From Pilaira anomala (taxonomy: Eukaryota > Mucoromycota > Mucoromycetes > Mucorales > Mucoraceae), in assembly GCA_025716855.1 (NCBI GenBank), contig JAIXMQ010000022.1, positions 186,001 through 250,000 on the forward strand: a stretch of 64,000 bases of DNA, in the 5' to 3' direction. A program made the translations under genes and the position numbers. Positions within the stretch are counted from its first letter, which is position 1, and each line of letters opens with the position of its first letter. The notes beneath the pieces are model-generated. The model did not search any database. It saw only the letters and a list, made by a program, of their open reading frames with translations, and was not told where the DNA came from. Shown piece after piece: positions 21,778 to 32,627 of the stretch.

Positions 21778-22182
21778 AATAAAAAACAATTACATACTAC
21801 TACTACTTTCTCTTATTCTCTGTAAATATTTAAATAAATCAGTTTTTTTTCTAAACTAAAAAAAAAAAAAATGCCTATGCATTACGGATAATGAAAATAT
21901 GTCTTCATTATTATGTACAAGTCTTATTCAAGTAATAATAAAAAGCCTTCGTGTAACTCTACGGATACATTTATAGACAAGTTCCGGTTTTTTTGTTTAC
22001 AGGTTTCAAACAATGGGATCTGTATCAGAGTATGACATACGAAAAAAACTTGCCATTTTAAGTTTTCATTTTTTTTTTAAAATAAAAAAATGATATGAAC
22101 TTGATTTACAATGAGATGAAAAAATAATGTTTATTATATAAAAAAAAAAAAGAAGAATTACGTATTCGTGACAGAATACAAT
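21778..22182. other. intergenic region
   Basis: AT-rich spacer between convergent genes, with A- and T-runs. No feature was recognised. Confidence 0.4.
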
Positions 22183-24141
22183 TTAACAACCCTCGAAAGG
22201 AGAAAGCATAAAATATGGACTATCACTTCTAGACCAATATCCAGGAAACCTATGTACAACAACAACAAAAAAAAGTTAGTTTTTATTTTCTATAACATAT
22301 CTGTATATATATATATATATTACCTGATCTTCTTATTATTTTCGGGATGATAGAACCTACAATTCTCAATTGTGCACTTGGGTCTTGCAAGGCATATCTC
22401 GTTTGGATCAATGTCTCTTTCATTTGATAAACGAGGTAAACTAGCAATATAATTTTTACTTGCAAGAAGATGGGATGCCGTTGTTGCTTCATAGTTGGCA
22501 ATAAATGGTTCTTTAATACTGGTTATTTTAGAACAGACAGTTTTAATCGGGTTTTCAACAGAAACCAAGGATGTCGTTGCACTGGTAGTTGACATAATAC
22601 TGGTAGGAATATCGGCATCGGATGTAGTAGATTCAACACTACTGGTAGTAGGGATATTGCAATCAGAAGTAGTAGATCCAACGCCAGCAACAGGAACATC
22701 AGCCTCAGAAGTAGTAAGAACAACACTAGTAACAGGAACATCAGCATCAGAAGTAGTAAGACCAACACTATCAACAGGAACATCAGCATCAGAAGTAGTA
22801 AGACCAACACTAGTAACAGGCACAGTAGCAACGGGAGTCGTAGTTTCTTTGGTTACTTTTTTTGATTTGACAATATCTCGTTTAGATTCAAAGATATTGA
22901 CCATGTTAGTAACAATACCGGTCCGTGGGACAACCTTATTTTTGGTATTTTTAAAAGGAACAGACATGCCTACTGTTGTATGAACAGGAGAGACCTCAAC
23001 CGTGTGACTAGTAGATTCAGCTGGGCCTGCAGTTAATAACCGAAGCGACTGATGTTTCTTAGTTTTGGCAGTATAAGTTGTTGCATTGTTTACAGTAGTG
23101 CAAATGGCAGTAGTATCAGCGGCATTATTAACAATTGCAATAGAAGTAGTAGCAGCAATGATACGATTCGTATCAGGATTAGAAGAGGTAGTACCCATAA
23201 TATTAACATTAGTAATTGCAACAGGAGGGTTTTGAACAGAAATGGAATGGGTATTTGATCTACAGTCAGCCATGCGAGCAAGGTTGGCTCGAAAACGAGC
23301 TACGGCCTCTTTGGATTTAGGTGGCTTCATGGGTGGGATTTGAGCTGCATTATTAGCAATTTTAGTAGAAGTAGTAGCAGCAATAGTACGATTCGTATCA
23401 GGATTAGAAGAGGTAGTACCCATAGTATTAACATCAGTAATTTCAGCAGAGGGTTTTTGAACAGAAATGGGATGGGTATTTGGTTCATCACATTCAGCTG
23501 TTGTGCTGCGAGCAAAAAGGTCGGCTCGAAGACGAGCGACTGTCTCTTTGCATCTAGGTGGCTTCATGGGTGGGGTTCGAGCGGCATTATTAGCAACTGA
23601 AATAGAAGTTGCCCTACTACTAGTGGCTGTAGTATCAGCAATAATACGATTCGTATCAGGATTAGAAGAGGTAGCACCCATATGATTAACATCAGTAATT
23701 GCAACAGCAGGGGGTTTTTGAACAGCAATGGGATGGGTATTTGAACCACTGTCAGCTAAGCGAGCAAGGTTGGCTCGAAGACGAGCTATTGCCTCTTTGC
23801 ATCTAGGTGACTTAATGGATGGGGTCCGGGTGACAGAAGAAACGTTTTGAGTATTAAGCGTACTGGGTTGCTTATTGCGGGTTAATTTTGGTTTATCAGA
23901 TTTTTTCCAGGTTGGCGTATCAAAAAATTGATCTATGTAAATAAATAAATTGTTAGTTATGGTGGTATAAAAACTAAAACTTTTATTATCTTACTGAAAA
24001 GGATAATCAAATTGGTTATATTAGCTAATTTTTTATTATTATTATTATTGTTAGATATATTTGCTTTAATAAAAATTACAAAAATTATTTAGTATTACCA
24101 GAGAAGCTTAAAAAACACAAAATGAGTAAGAGTAAATACAT
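22183..24141 (-). CDS. tandem-repeat protein with a Cys/His-rich C-terminus, function unknown
   Basis: The main exon is 22324-23932 and the last exon 22183-22249 (ends SPFEGC). The main exon holds about three and a half copies of a roughly 72-residue unit (MGTTSSNPDTNR..., NNAA-x2-PPMKPP, KE(A/T)VARxRA(N/D)L, SNTHxISVQ-PP). These are followed by about five copies of a 14-residue Thr/Ser/Asp/Val unit (LTTSDADVPVxSVG). The end carries CTIENCRFYHPEN, resembling half of a CCCH finger. Exact reading-frame continuity supports both junctions. The 5' end is uncertain: an exon at 24099-24141 (MYLLLLILCFLSFS) is in the right phase and would give a hydrophobic, signal-like start, but the intron would be about 165 bp, longer than most here. 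The family is not recognised. Confidence 0.6.
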
Positions 24142-24645
24142 GTTTCAAAAAAAAAAAGGAGGGGTAGGGGGAGAGGGGAAAGAGGATAGGTGAGATAATG
24201 TTGATAACTATTACGATGAATAAACATCAGCTTTATATATATATATTTAATTAACACAAAGAAAATATTAACAATTAACTTGATCGTTGTATAAGAGAGC
24301 TGGTATAATAGTACGGAGCATTATGGTTTCTTGAACAATAACAATGATGTTGTCAACACATTGTGTTTATTGTATTAAGATCACCATTTGGCTCTTTACA
24401 GATATAAAGAGAAGCATAACTAGTTAATTAAAAAAAAGTTTCTTTATAAAAAAATTTCAATGAACATGATGCGAACATATTTAGAAATCAAGCGTAGTAT
24501 GAGGAAACAAGTGTAATATGTTTTTAAAAAAAAATATATACTTATGTGGTTGGCATAAAGGTGTAATACAAAGAGTATGCATCCATAATAACACAACAAT
24601 TATTGATAATATTTTCCTTTGAGAAGACTACCAAGATAAGAGCGA
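24142..24645. other. intergenic region
   Basis: AT-rich. A purine-rich GAGGGG/GGGGGAGAGG patch lies at about 24160-24192. No gene was recognised. Confidence 0.4.
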
Positions 24646-24939
24646 TTAATCCAGTCTCTCCCTACTATATCCGTATAGTTTTACGTTCCATTGCACCCAT
24701 ATTAAACGGCATGAACCGCTCGTAAATGATGAGGGAGATGAATAAGAAAAATAGCTTCGATTATGACAACCGTTTTCTGTAAGCCTATTTTCTAAATATA
24801 ATATGTTGAAATCAGTTGAGAAGTTTAAAGAAATGCTACATGTGTATTGCGTACCTTTCTTTTCCATCATATTAACAACAGTATTAACACCAGAACCAAC
24901 AACAGCACCAATGTGATCGATTTTAGCTTCCTTCAGCAA
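24646..24939 (-). CDS. possible two-exon gene fragment
   Basis: On the minus strand, EAKIDHIGAVVGSGVNTVVN and MMEKK precede a GTACGC donor. An AG acceptor about 80 bp on would join ENGCHNRSYFSYSSPSSF and the rest in frame to a stop at 24646. A pyrimidine-rich tract ending CTGAAG just upstream could be the acceptor of the first exon. Codon composition of the first segment looks coding. No start, family or further exons can be established, and it could be a relic. Confidence 0.25.
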   Translation of the reverse strand: MLKEAKIDHIGAVVGSGVNTVVNMMEKKGTQYTCSISLNFSTDFNILYLENRLTENGCHNRSYFSYSSPSSFTSGSCRLIWVQWNVKLYGYSRERLD

Positions 24940-25700
24940 GAAGAAGAAAAAAAAATTCTAAAAATAGCAGGGCAGAGAAATAACATTTTCTAAAATTAAA
25001 AGAAACCCAGAAACTGGTATTAAAGTTTAAAAATTCATGCGATGATATACTCTTTTAACTTACCAGAGATACACTTTTGTGTTAAGGAACCACTTTATTG
25101 TGAAGCTAATGACAGTTTGTAACATAACAAAAAGTAAAGACTTACACAATGTAAAAATATGGAACTAAAGTATTACACTTTTTCAAGAAGTACTGATTGC
25201 AGCTTGTCAGAACATTGTGAATGTCCTATAGTACAGAAACCGTTACATACACGTTACAGCCAAACAATAGAGTACTATACATTACCAAAAAAAAAAAAGT
25301 ACAGGAAAGAAAAGAAAAGAAAAAAAAAGGGTAAAGGAAAATTTGACAGCAAATAGGTAACCCCCTTTTTTTTTTGCATGATTTTTTTTAGCCAATCAAA
25401 TCGCTTCTCCAAACTTAAAAAATTATATAAAAAAAAAATTAGTTATTTTACCTTGTTTTTCTTTATGAACAAATGAAAAAGTATAAGCAATTCATTTTAA
25501 AAATATAACCAACAGTCAAGTAACAACGTTTTTTTTTTGAGTTTATGTTTAAAGAATATAGAAGCCAGAAGCATCATTTAAAAAAAACATCTTATTTCAT
25601 CGATATATACTTCCAAAAAAAAATAAATACAGTTGGTATATAAACCTATGGAGTTCTCTTTCTATAATTTTATTCAATAAAAAAATCAATATAAACATTT
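24940..25700. other. intergenic region
   Basis: AT-rich. The phrase TAGCCAATCAAATC at about 25389-25402 matches the conserved start of the R repeats but the rest of the repeat is absent. The frame at 25159-25356 is Lys-rich noise from an A-rich tract. No gene was recognised. Confidence 0.4.
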
Positions 25701-27799
25701 TTATGCGCCTAAAGCAAAAGTACTAGTAGGTATAGCCACTTGAGGTTTAAAACCTTGATTTCCATTATAATCACGAACACACAACATATCACTCATAATC
25801 ACATAGGGCCATCCAGCAGCCATTGCACTATTTGAAAAATAGTTAATTCCAAAACATAATTACTATATTTTTTTTTTTGTTACTTACGGTGTGTCTGGTG
25901 TAGCAGGACGAAGTACAAATGTACGATCATAAGAATAAGGTGATGATGACTCGTCTTCTTTAAATTCACCGTGTAAAGTAATCACTAAACCTGCTGGAGA
26001 TTGATGAGCGTCTACTATGAAATCCTCTGTCTTTTGTAAATCATGAATGGTAGTAGGTAATCTACAAAGTGTATTTCCAATCACATCAGGTCCAACCAAA
26101 AGACCTTTACCTTCTTGCTCTATCATGAAAAAAAAAAAAACTGCGTAAATATCTTGATAATAATAATAATAAATTAAAAACTTACTTTTGGCTTTGCCCA
26201 TCAAATTTCTACTTAAAGTGGTCCAATTCAACTTTTCTTCATCATCCATCATCTTCTTTTTATCCTTTCTTCTAACTTTTTGTTGTGCACGCAACTTGAT
26301 ATTGGTTGTGATGGAAAAGATGGCATTGGTATCGTACATGACAGATAATCCAATACGGTTAACATCAAATAATTGATAATATCTAGAGATGAAATCTGTT
26401 GCAGCTGCTTGACTGACTTCATTATCAAAGAAATTAGGTTTTGTATCGACAGGCAAGACACGACCTGTTTTATGTACAGTTGCTAACTCAGCCTCTGATA
26501 ACATAACAGGTACACCATCTAACAAGACCAAAGAAGGAAACCTTTTTACCATGTTACGTACATAGGCACGATCATTTCCTCTTTGTTTCATTTCAGATTC
26601 ACGTAATGGATTTCCAGCCATCAAGAGTTCTCTTAAATGTTTCAATTTACCAGTTCCACTCAAGGCTTCTAAATTTGCATAATCCTTGATCATATTATCT
26701 TGAAATGAGATATTTTGAACGTTAGGTAAATACTGAGCTAAAGTAGAGATTTGTTGTACATTTCTGAAATGATTACGTGCAAATGAGATAGTGATAACAT
26801 CAGCAAACATTTCACCGGCAAGTTTCATCATGGCGGGACCCACGATTGCATTGGATCCAGGGGATCCAGGTGGTTTAATCGCTGATTTCTTCAAGATAGG
26901 ATCAGAATGCATATCATCCAAATTCAAATACTTTAATTCACTATTCCATCGACTAAGTAAAAAGTTACGCAAGATATCGATGGTAGTTAATTTCTTATTG
27001 CTTTCTACTACAGGTGTCATGGGTAATGTAGGATTATTAAAGAGTCGAATACGAAGTTGTTGTGAACCAAAAATATATCCATCTAATCGCACCAAAATAC
27101 GCGCAATCACTGGATCATTGACTGTAATCAACATTTGTCCTTGATCTAATTTAACGTCAACAGGTTCCCATTTCTTTTTTGATTTTTGTACAAGGAAAGG
27201 AACTACACCTGCTTCAGTTCCAGCTTCAAATCCTGCAATCTATCATAAAAGTTGTTACTACAAAAAGTCTTTTTTTTTTTTTCCAATTTCACACTTTTTT
27301 ACTTGCCAAAATATCCACTCGTTTATCAGTTGTATCTTCGGTCTTTTCAACAGGTCTAGTTCTACCTCTACCTCCATAGGGAGTACTATAATAGTATCAG
27401 TAAAAACTGAAGACAACAAAAAAAAAAATCATTTTCGATTACTTACTATCTCTTCTTTTTCTTTCCCATGCCACCCATAGCAATATCTTCTGGATCGAAG
27501 TCGGGAACAACCGTCTTATTTTCTGCTACCGTCACACTCTTACCGTAGGCTCTTGCTTTCAAAGCTAAACCTCGGGTACCTCTTGTCTTTGCAGTCTTCC
27601 AAGCACCTCCTCCTCCTCCTGTTGCTGCACTTGGTGAACTGACAGCTATTGCTTTTGCTGCGGCTGATGCTTTTGCTGCTATCGCTGCTTCTTTCGCTAA
27701 CTCTTCTTTGGATTTAATATCAGCTGCCTTTGTAAATACAGGTTTAGGTTGAGGTGCTGAACCACCAAACATGGCAAATAATCCTTTATTCTCAGTCAT
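25701..27799 (-). CDS. MEX67: mRNA export receptor, Mex67/NXF1 family
   Basis: Nuclear mRNA export factor that binds mRNA adaptors and nuclear-pore FG repeats as a dimer with Mtr2/NXT1. Five exons, about 27447-27799, 27303-27385, 26186-27232, 25888-26119 and 25701-25827, give about 613 residues. The order is a Gly/Ala/Lys-rich N-terminus and an RRM-like region (residues about 150-230, with VPFLVQKSKKKWEPVDVKL), then leucine-rich repeats (LPNVQNISFQDNMI, LRELLMAGNPL, FPSLVLLDGVPV). An NTF2-like domain follows (TDFISRYYQLFDVNR ... YDRTFVLRPATP ... WPYVIMSDMLCVRDY). The protein stops soon after the NTF2-like domain, so the TAP-C/UBA-like domain that ends most family members is not seen. Confidence 0.9.
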
Positions 27800-27988
27800 A
27801 GTATCTACTTGGTTTTAATAAAGAGAAGAAAGATGAAAAAAAAAAAAAAAAAAAAGGTTTTTTTTTTTTTAATTTAAAAAGAAAGGTCATGAAACAAGTC
27901 ACACGGTCTTTTTTTTTTTTTTGAACAATGCGAAAAAGGGTCAAATCATAAATGTATTTTATTATATGGAAAGAGGGTAACTTTTTTT

Positions 27989-28650
27989 TTAATCCATGTA
28001 ATCTGACATTGCAATCATGGAATATAAGACAGAGGTTACAATTAATGCCATGGCCATGATGAAATTAACTTTACCCCAGAATGATTCATACTCATTTCTA
28101 CTTCCTGCACAACAACAAGCCCCAATCACCCATAACGGTGGACAAAACCTAATGCACATGAATATTAAAATATTGATCTAAAAAAGAAATATATATATAT
28201 ATATATTTTTTTTTTTTACCATCCAAATAAAAAGAATATAGCGGCTAACGGAAACTTTCGTCGCTCATTATTTCTTCTGATACGAGCATTCGTTGATACG
28301 GAGTAAGGTATTTCGATCGTTTGATATCTGACTTGTTGCGGGAAATACTGTTGTCGAGGAGGTAGTTGTTGTTGTTGTTGTTGTGGTTGATACTGTTGTT
28401 GTTGAGGGTGATAATGTTGAGGTTGTGGAAAGTTCATAGGAGAAGGAGAAGGAGGGGAAGGAACGGGTATCTGAGGGTACAACCTTTGACTTCCTTCTGG
28501 TCTATCTTCGGGTGTATGAGGTGGATTGTAATGAGGGTTAAAAGATGGTGAAGATGGTGGTTGATAGTTTGGATTAAAGGGAGGTGCTAACTCTTGATAT
28601 GCTGGAGGCGGTGCATCATCTACATCAGGTGTACTATATTGTTTAGACAT
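27989..28650 (-). CDS. Pro/Gln-rich membrane protein with PPxY motif
   Basis: Two exons, about 28220-28650 and 27989-28148, give about 196 residues. The first 110 residues are Pro, Gln and Tyr rich and include PPAY near residues 15-18, a PPxY motif of the kind bound by WW domains of Nedd4/Rsp5 ubiquitin ligases. After a basic ARIRRNNERRK segment come two hydrophobic stretches, AAIFFLFGWFCPPLWVIGACCC (spanning the splice) and VNFIMAMALIVTSVLYSMIA, consistent with a hairpin of two membrane segments and a Cys cluster. It may be an Rsp5 adaptor or cargo. The exact family is not recognised. It is upstream of and divergent from the exchanger gene. Confidence 0.75.
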
Positions 28651-29067
28651 CTTGTAAATATATAAAAAGAAAAATTAAAAGAGAAAGATAGAGAGAGAGT
28701 GAGTGAAACGGGCCATTTTCTCTTGGCACCAGACTGTAAGAGTCACATTCAAAATTGCTTCTTTCAGAGCAAACGGAGATCAAATGACATCATACTATAG
28801 TCAAAAAGAAGCTTTTTTTTTGCCTTAAAAAATCCACCTTGAAGAAGTAGAACAAGTTTCATCATCAAAAAAAGAAAAAGAAAAGAGAGAACTGCCAAGG
28901 ATATCAAACCAGTCACTGATAACTCAACACACACAATATGTATTAAATTGTCTTTTTTTTTTATTTAAATGCACAAGTATAAAAAGGGTAGATGATTTTC
29001 CTTTTTATTTATTTCTTCCTTTTTTTCTTTTTTTTTTTTGTTTTTTACACAAACAAAAATTTAATAA
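28651..29067. promoter_or_regulatory. bidirectional promoter region
   Basis: 417 bp separating the divergent PPxY-protein and exchanger genes. AT-rich with a T-rich leader just before 29068. Paired GAGAGA tracts lie at about 28680-28702. No specific element is claimed. Confidence 0.4.
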
Positions 29068-29775
29068 ATGATTCCTCGGCCACTCATACTGGTTCTTGTT
29101 TTATTTCCTTTTATCGTCTCTGCATCATTACTAGTGCCTATATCAGATACACTTTCCAAGCATCATAAACTAGTATGTTATTCAACCAATAGTAGTATTT
29201 TCTTCCCTCATCCTCCCCCTTTAAAGCTAACTTCTATTTTAACTAGTGTGTTAATATTGAAAAACATGCAGATCAATGCGCATTTGTTACAAGTACTTGC
29301 CACGGTTTCAGTGGGGATTTCTTGAAATTTTATTATTGTTCCAGTTTATGGAAACCACTTACTGTAACCATTATGGTAACATTGAGCTCCTTGTTCCTGT
29401 TTATCATCATGATTAACTGAATAACATTTTTATTATTATTATTATTAGTTGACTGGATTATTACTTTTATTTGGTGCTGTGAGTGTGGTTGCTGCCGACT
29501 TTTTTTGTAAATAGATATATACAAATCCAATTAAAGTTTGATACTAAAGTTTATTTATTTAGGTCCAAATCTTCAGACAATTTCATCCAGATTACAATTA
29601 TCTGAAAGCATGGTTTGTTGATATATATACACAAATAACAATTAGAACCTTAATGATAATTTCAACCCTTTCTTAGGCTGGTGTAACTGTACTTGCTTTT
29701 GGTAACGGAAGCCCAGATTTATTTAGCACTTTTACGTATGTATCTCTATGAAACGATGATAGGAGGTTCATAACA

Positions 29776-29816
<41 letters not shown>

Positions 29817-32425
29817 GGGAGGGGTTAGTTGTTTTCTGATAAAAAAAAAATTCATATTATTATGTAGTGCAATGAACAGTGGATCCGGATCATTAGCTAT
29901 AGGTGAATTAATCGGTGCAGCATTTTTTATTGTATCGATTGTATCTGGTTGTATGGGGATTATACAACCTTTTCAATCCAAACGAATTACTTTTATGAGA
30001 GACGCGTCTTTTTTAACTGGTGCCATTATGATTTTAACATGGATCGTCTATCATCAAAGGATATGTTGGTACCATGGCGTGATACTTATTGGATACTACA
30101 TCACCTATGTCATTGTCGTTGTAATGGGTGCTTATCGATTTCCAGGCTCAGAAACTCCCGCTTTGCTTGAACCAAAATCTGTTGCAATGGAACACTGTAA
30201 CACTGATGAATTATTGACTGAAACTTCAAGACTTTTACGCTCTTCTCCATCTTATGGTGGTGGTGTAGTAGTAGGAGGAGGTGGAGGAGGAGGAGGCGGT
30301 GGTGGTGGTGGTACTATTGGCCCACTTCGCTTAGATATCCCTGTGCATGGATTTCAGTCTCAGGAACATTTAGGTCACATCATTCGACCTGTATCTCCCA
30401 ACTCATCTCACCTTTCAAGAAGATCTTCACTTCATATTGCTGATTCCTATTTTCCACGTACAACTAGTACAAATGGATCAATTTCATCCCGTCTTTATCG
30501 TCATGCCATGTCACCTCGTGTAGGTATCCGTACATCCGTCTTTGGTGCCATTGAGGTAAAAAAAAAAAAGCAAAAAAAAAAAAAAATGAAACGAAATCTA
30601 TTTTTATATTTATATATAATTAAGCGTAAAATGTATATATATAAAAAAAAAAAAAATATTAGTTTGGAGAGAAAGTAGCGGGTATCAAAAGAGCCAACAG
30701 TACACATTCCTATCAACCGACGATCCGCACCAGAGAAAACACATCTGAATTAAGACAAAGACATACACAGGTATCTGTCCCGTGTATGTCTGCAAGGACA
30801 CAGGAGAGTGCAGATCATCTCTTAACCGCTAACTATCATGCGCATCGTAAAGCAACAACTCCTGAAAGTTCTCATAGTGGACTTGATGATTACTTTACAT
30901 ACATCTCTGCAAATCAATCCAATAAACAATCTACTTATCATTCAAATGTGGTTACAGATTCAGATGAAAATAGATCTATACCTCAAATTAGATTAGCTCC
31001 ACCTGCTGGTAATTTAAGTGCTCAAGATGAACATTCAGCTACTGAAGATAATGTAAGTTTTCATGTACCTTCTTTTCAACAACCACAACAACAACAACAA
31101 CAGCAGCAGCAGCAGCAGCAACAAAAACAACAGCAACAGCAACAACAGCAGCAAGATGACATATCTAAAGAATCTTCGTTTTATATCTTATTGGACGATA
31201 TCATCTGTACATTATTTCCAACCATGACTGATTGGCGCTCTAAATCTACTTTTTCAAAATTAAGTTCATTGATTGCAGTTCCCTTGGTCCTGGTCTTTAC
31301 CTTAACCTTACCTATTTGTGAGCCAGACGATATTAAAGTAGACGATATAGAAGTCCTCCATACCTTACCTACTGAAGAGCCCGTCTCTACACCCCAAGTA
31401 GTAGTTATTACATCAGGTGAAGAGCAATCACAAACGAAAGGTAGTTACTTGACCGTACCTACCTCTGAACGTAGTCTCTCTGAGTTACTCGTTGTAGAAG
31501 AAGATTTCCCATTAGAGGAAGAAGGTATGGCACAATTAGGTTGGTGTCGATGGTTAGTTGCTACTCAAGCTATTTGTGCTACTACCTTTGTCACCAGTGT
31601 CATGGCATGTAAGTTTATTTAAAACACTCTTATGTATATGTAAAAAAAAATACTAAAAAAAAAAAAAAAAAAAAATCATGTGTATACAGTGAATGGTTTT
31701 GTTCCTCCTTTTGCTATCTTGATTGGAGCATGTATCGGTTGCATCTTGGCAAGTTTAGTCTTACATCATACGAAAGTAAATGAAGCGCCTGAATGGCATT
31801 GGATGTTATCGTTTGTTGGATTTATCATAGCATTGAATTGGATATTCTTATTAGCGAATGAAATGGTTGGAATGTTACAAGCTTTAGGAACAATTTTTGA
31901 TATTAGTGAAGCGATTATGGGGTTAACTATTTTTGCCTTGGTAAGTTTTTTAAAAAACTTGTTTTTTTTTAAATTAATTGATAACATATGAACACATTTT
32001 TATATATAGGGTAATAGTGTAGGTGATTTAGTTGCCAATACAGCTATTGCTAAGATGGGATTTCCAACCATGGCTATTTCTGCTTGTTATGCAGGTCCAT
32101 TATTAAGTAACGTATTTAAAAAAAAAAAAAAAATTAAAAGCTCACATGACTCAAACTTATTTTAAAAAAACAAATAGACATGGTGTTGGGTGTGGGTATC
32201 TCTTCTACATACCAAACATGGATTGCAGGCAAACCTTATGAACTTGATATTGCACCAACCATCTTAATTTCCTCTGCAGGATTAATTACTGTGTTATTAA
32301 GTACCTTAATCGTTGTGAATATCAATGGGTATTATATCAATAAGGAACTAGGTTGGTGGATGATTATTGTTTACTGTACTTGCACTACCGTGAATATCTT
32401 GTTGGAATTTCATGTATTCAAGTAA
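29068..32425 (+). CDS. cation/Ca2+ exchanger, NCLX (CaCA) type
   Basis: Membrane antiporter of the CaCA superfamily, closest in layout to NCLX/yeast Ycl/YDL206-type proteins. Ten exons (about 29068-29172, 29247-29375, 29449-29506, 29563-29612, 29677-29735, 29868-30555, 30663-31608, 31690-31940, 32010-32106, 32178-32425) give about 876 residues. It begins with a hydrophobic leader (PLILVLVLFPFIVSASLL). Next come a Cys-rich lumenal segment (CVNIEKHADQCAFV...CHGF) and alpha-1 repeat GVTVLAFGNGSPDLFSTFTA, then a long loop and alpha-2 repeat GNSVGDLVANTAIAKMGF with CYAGPLLN. The loop carries an 11-12 residue Gly run near 30283-30310 and a Gln-rich run near 31085-31155. The two alpha repeats hold the ion-binding acidic residues. 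Target membrane (vacuole, ER or mitochondrion) cannot be told. Confidence 0.9.
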
Positions 32426-32627
32426 AAAAAAAAAAAAAAAGTCTGTGACTTTTTACGATTTTCTTAACTACTCATCATAAATTCCTCTCATTAATTTACT
32501 TGTGATACATTTTATATCTTTTTTTTTATTTTATCATTATTTTATTCTTTTATCAATACCAGTTCTTTTTCTATTTTTTTTTTAAATAAAAAGTTAATAT
32601 AGTTTACCGTATTTCTTGTGAAGAAAC

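Noticed and set aside
22495..23685. Plus-strand open frames opposite the tandem-repeat gene
   Set aside because: They are antisense shadows of the repeats; the minus strand has the exons and splice sites.
25385..25405. Possible fifth R copy
   Set aside because: Only the short phrase AGCCAATCAAATC matches; the following motifs of the R unit are absent.
30501..30716. Minus-strand frame over exchanger introns
   Set aside because: Low-complexity Phe/Ile from A-runs in the intron; the plus-strand gene explains the region.
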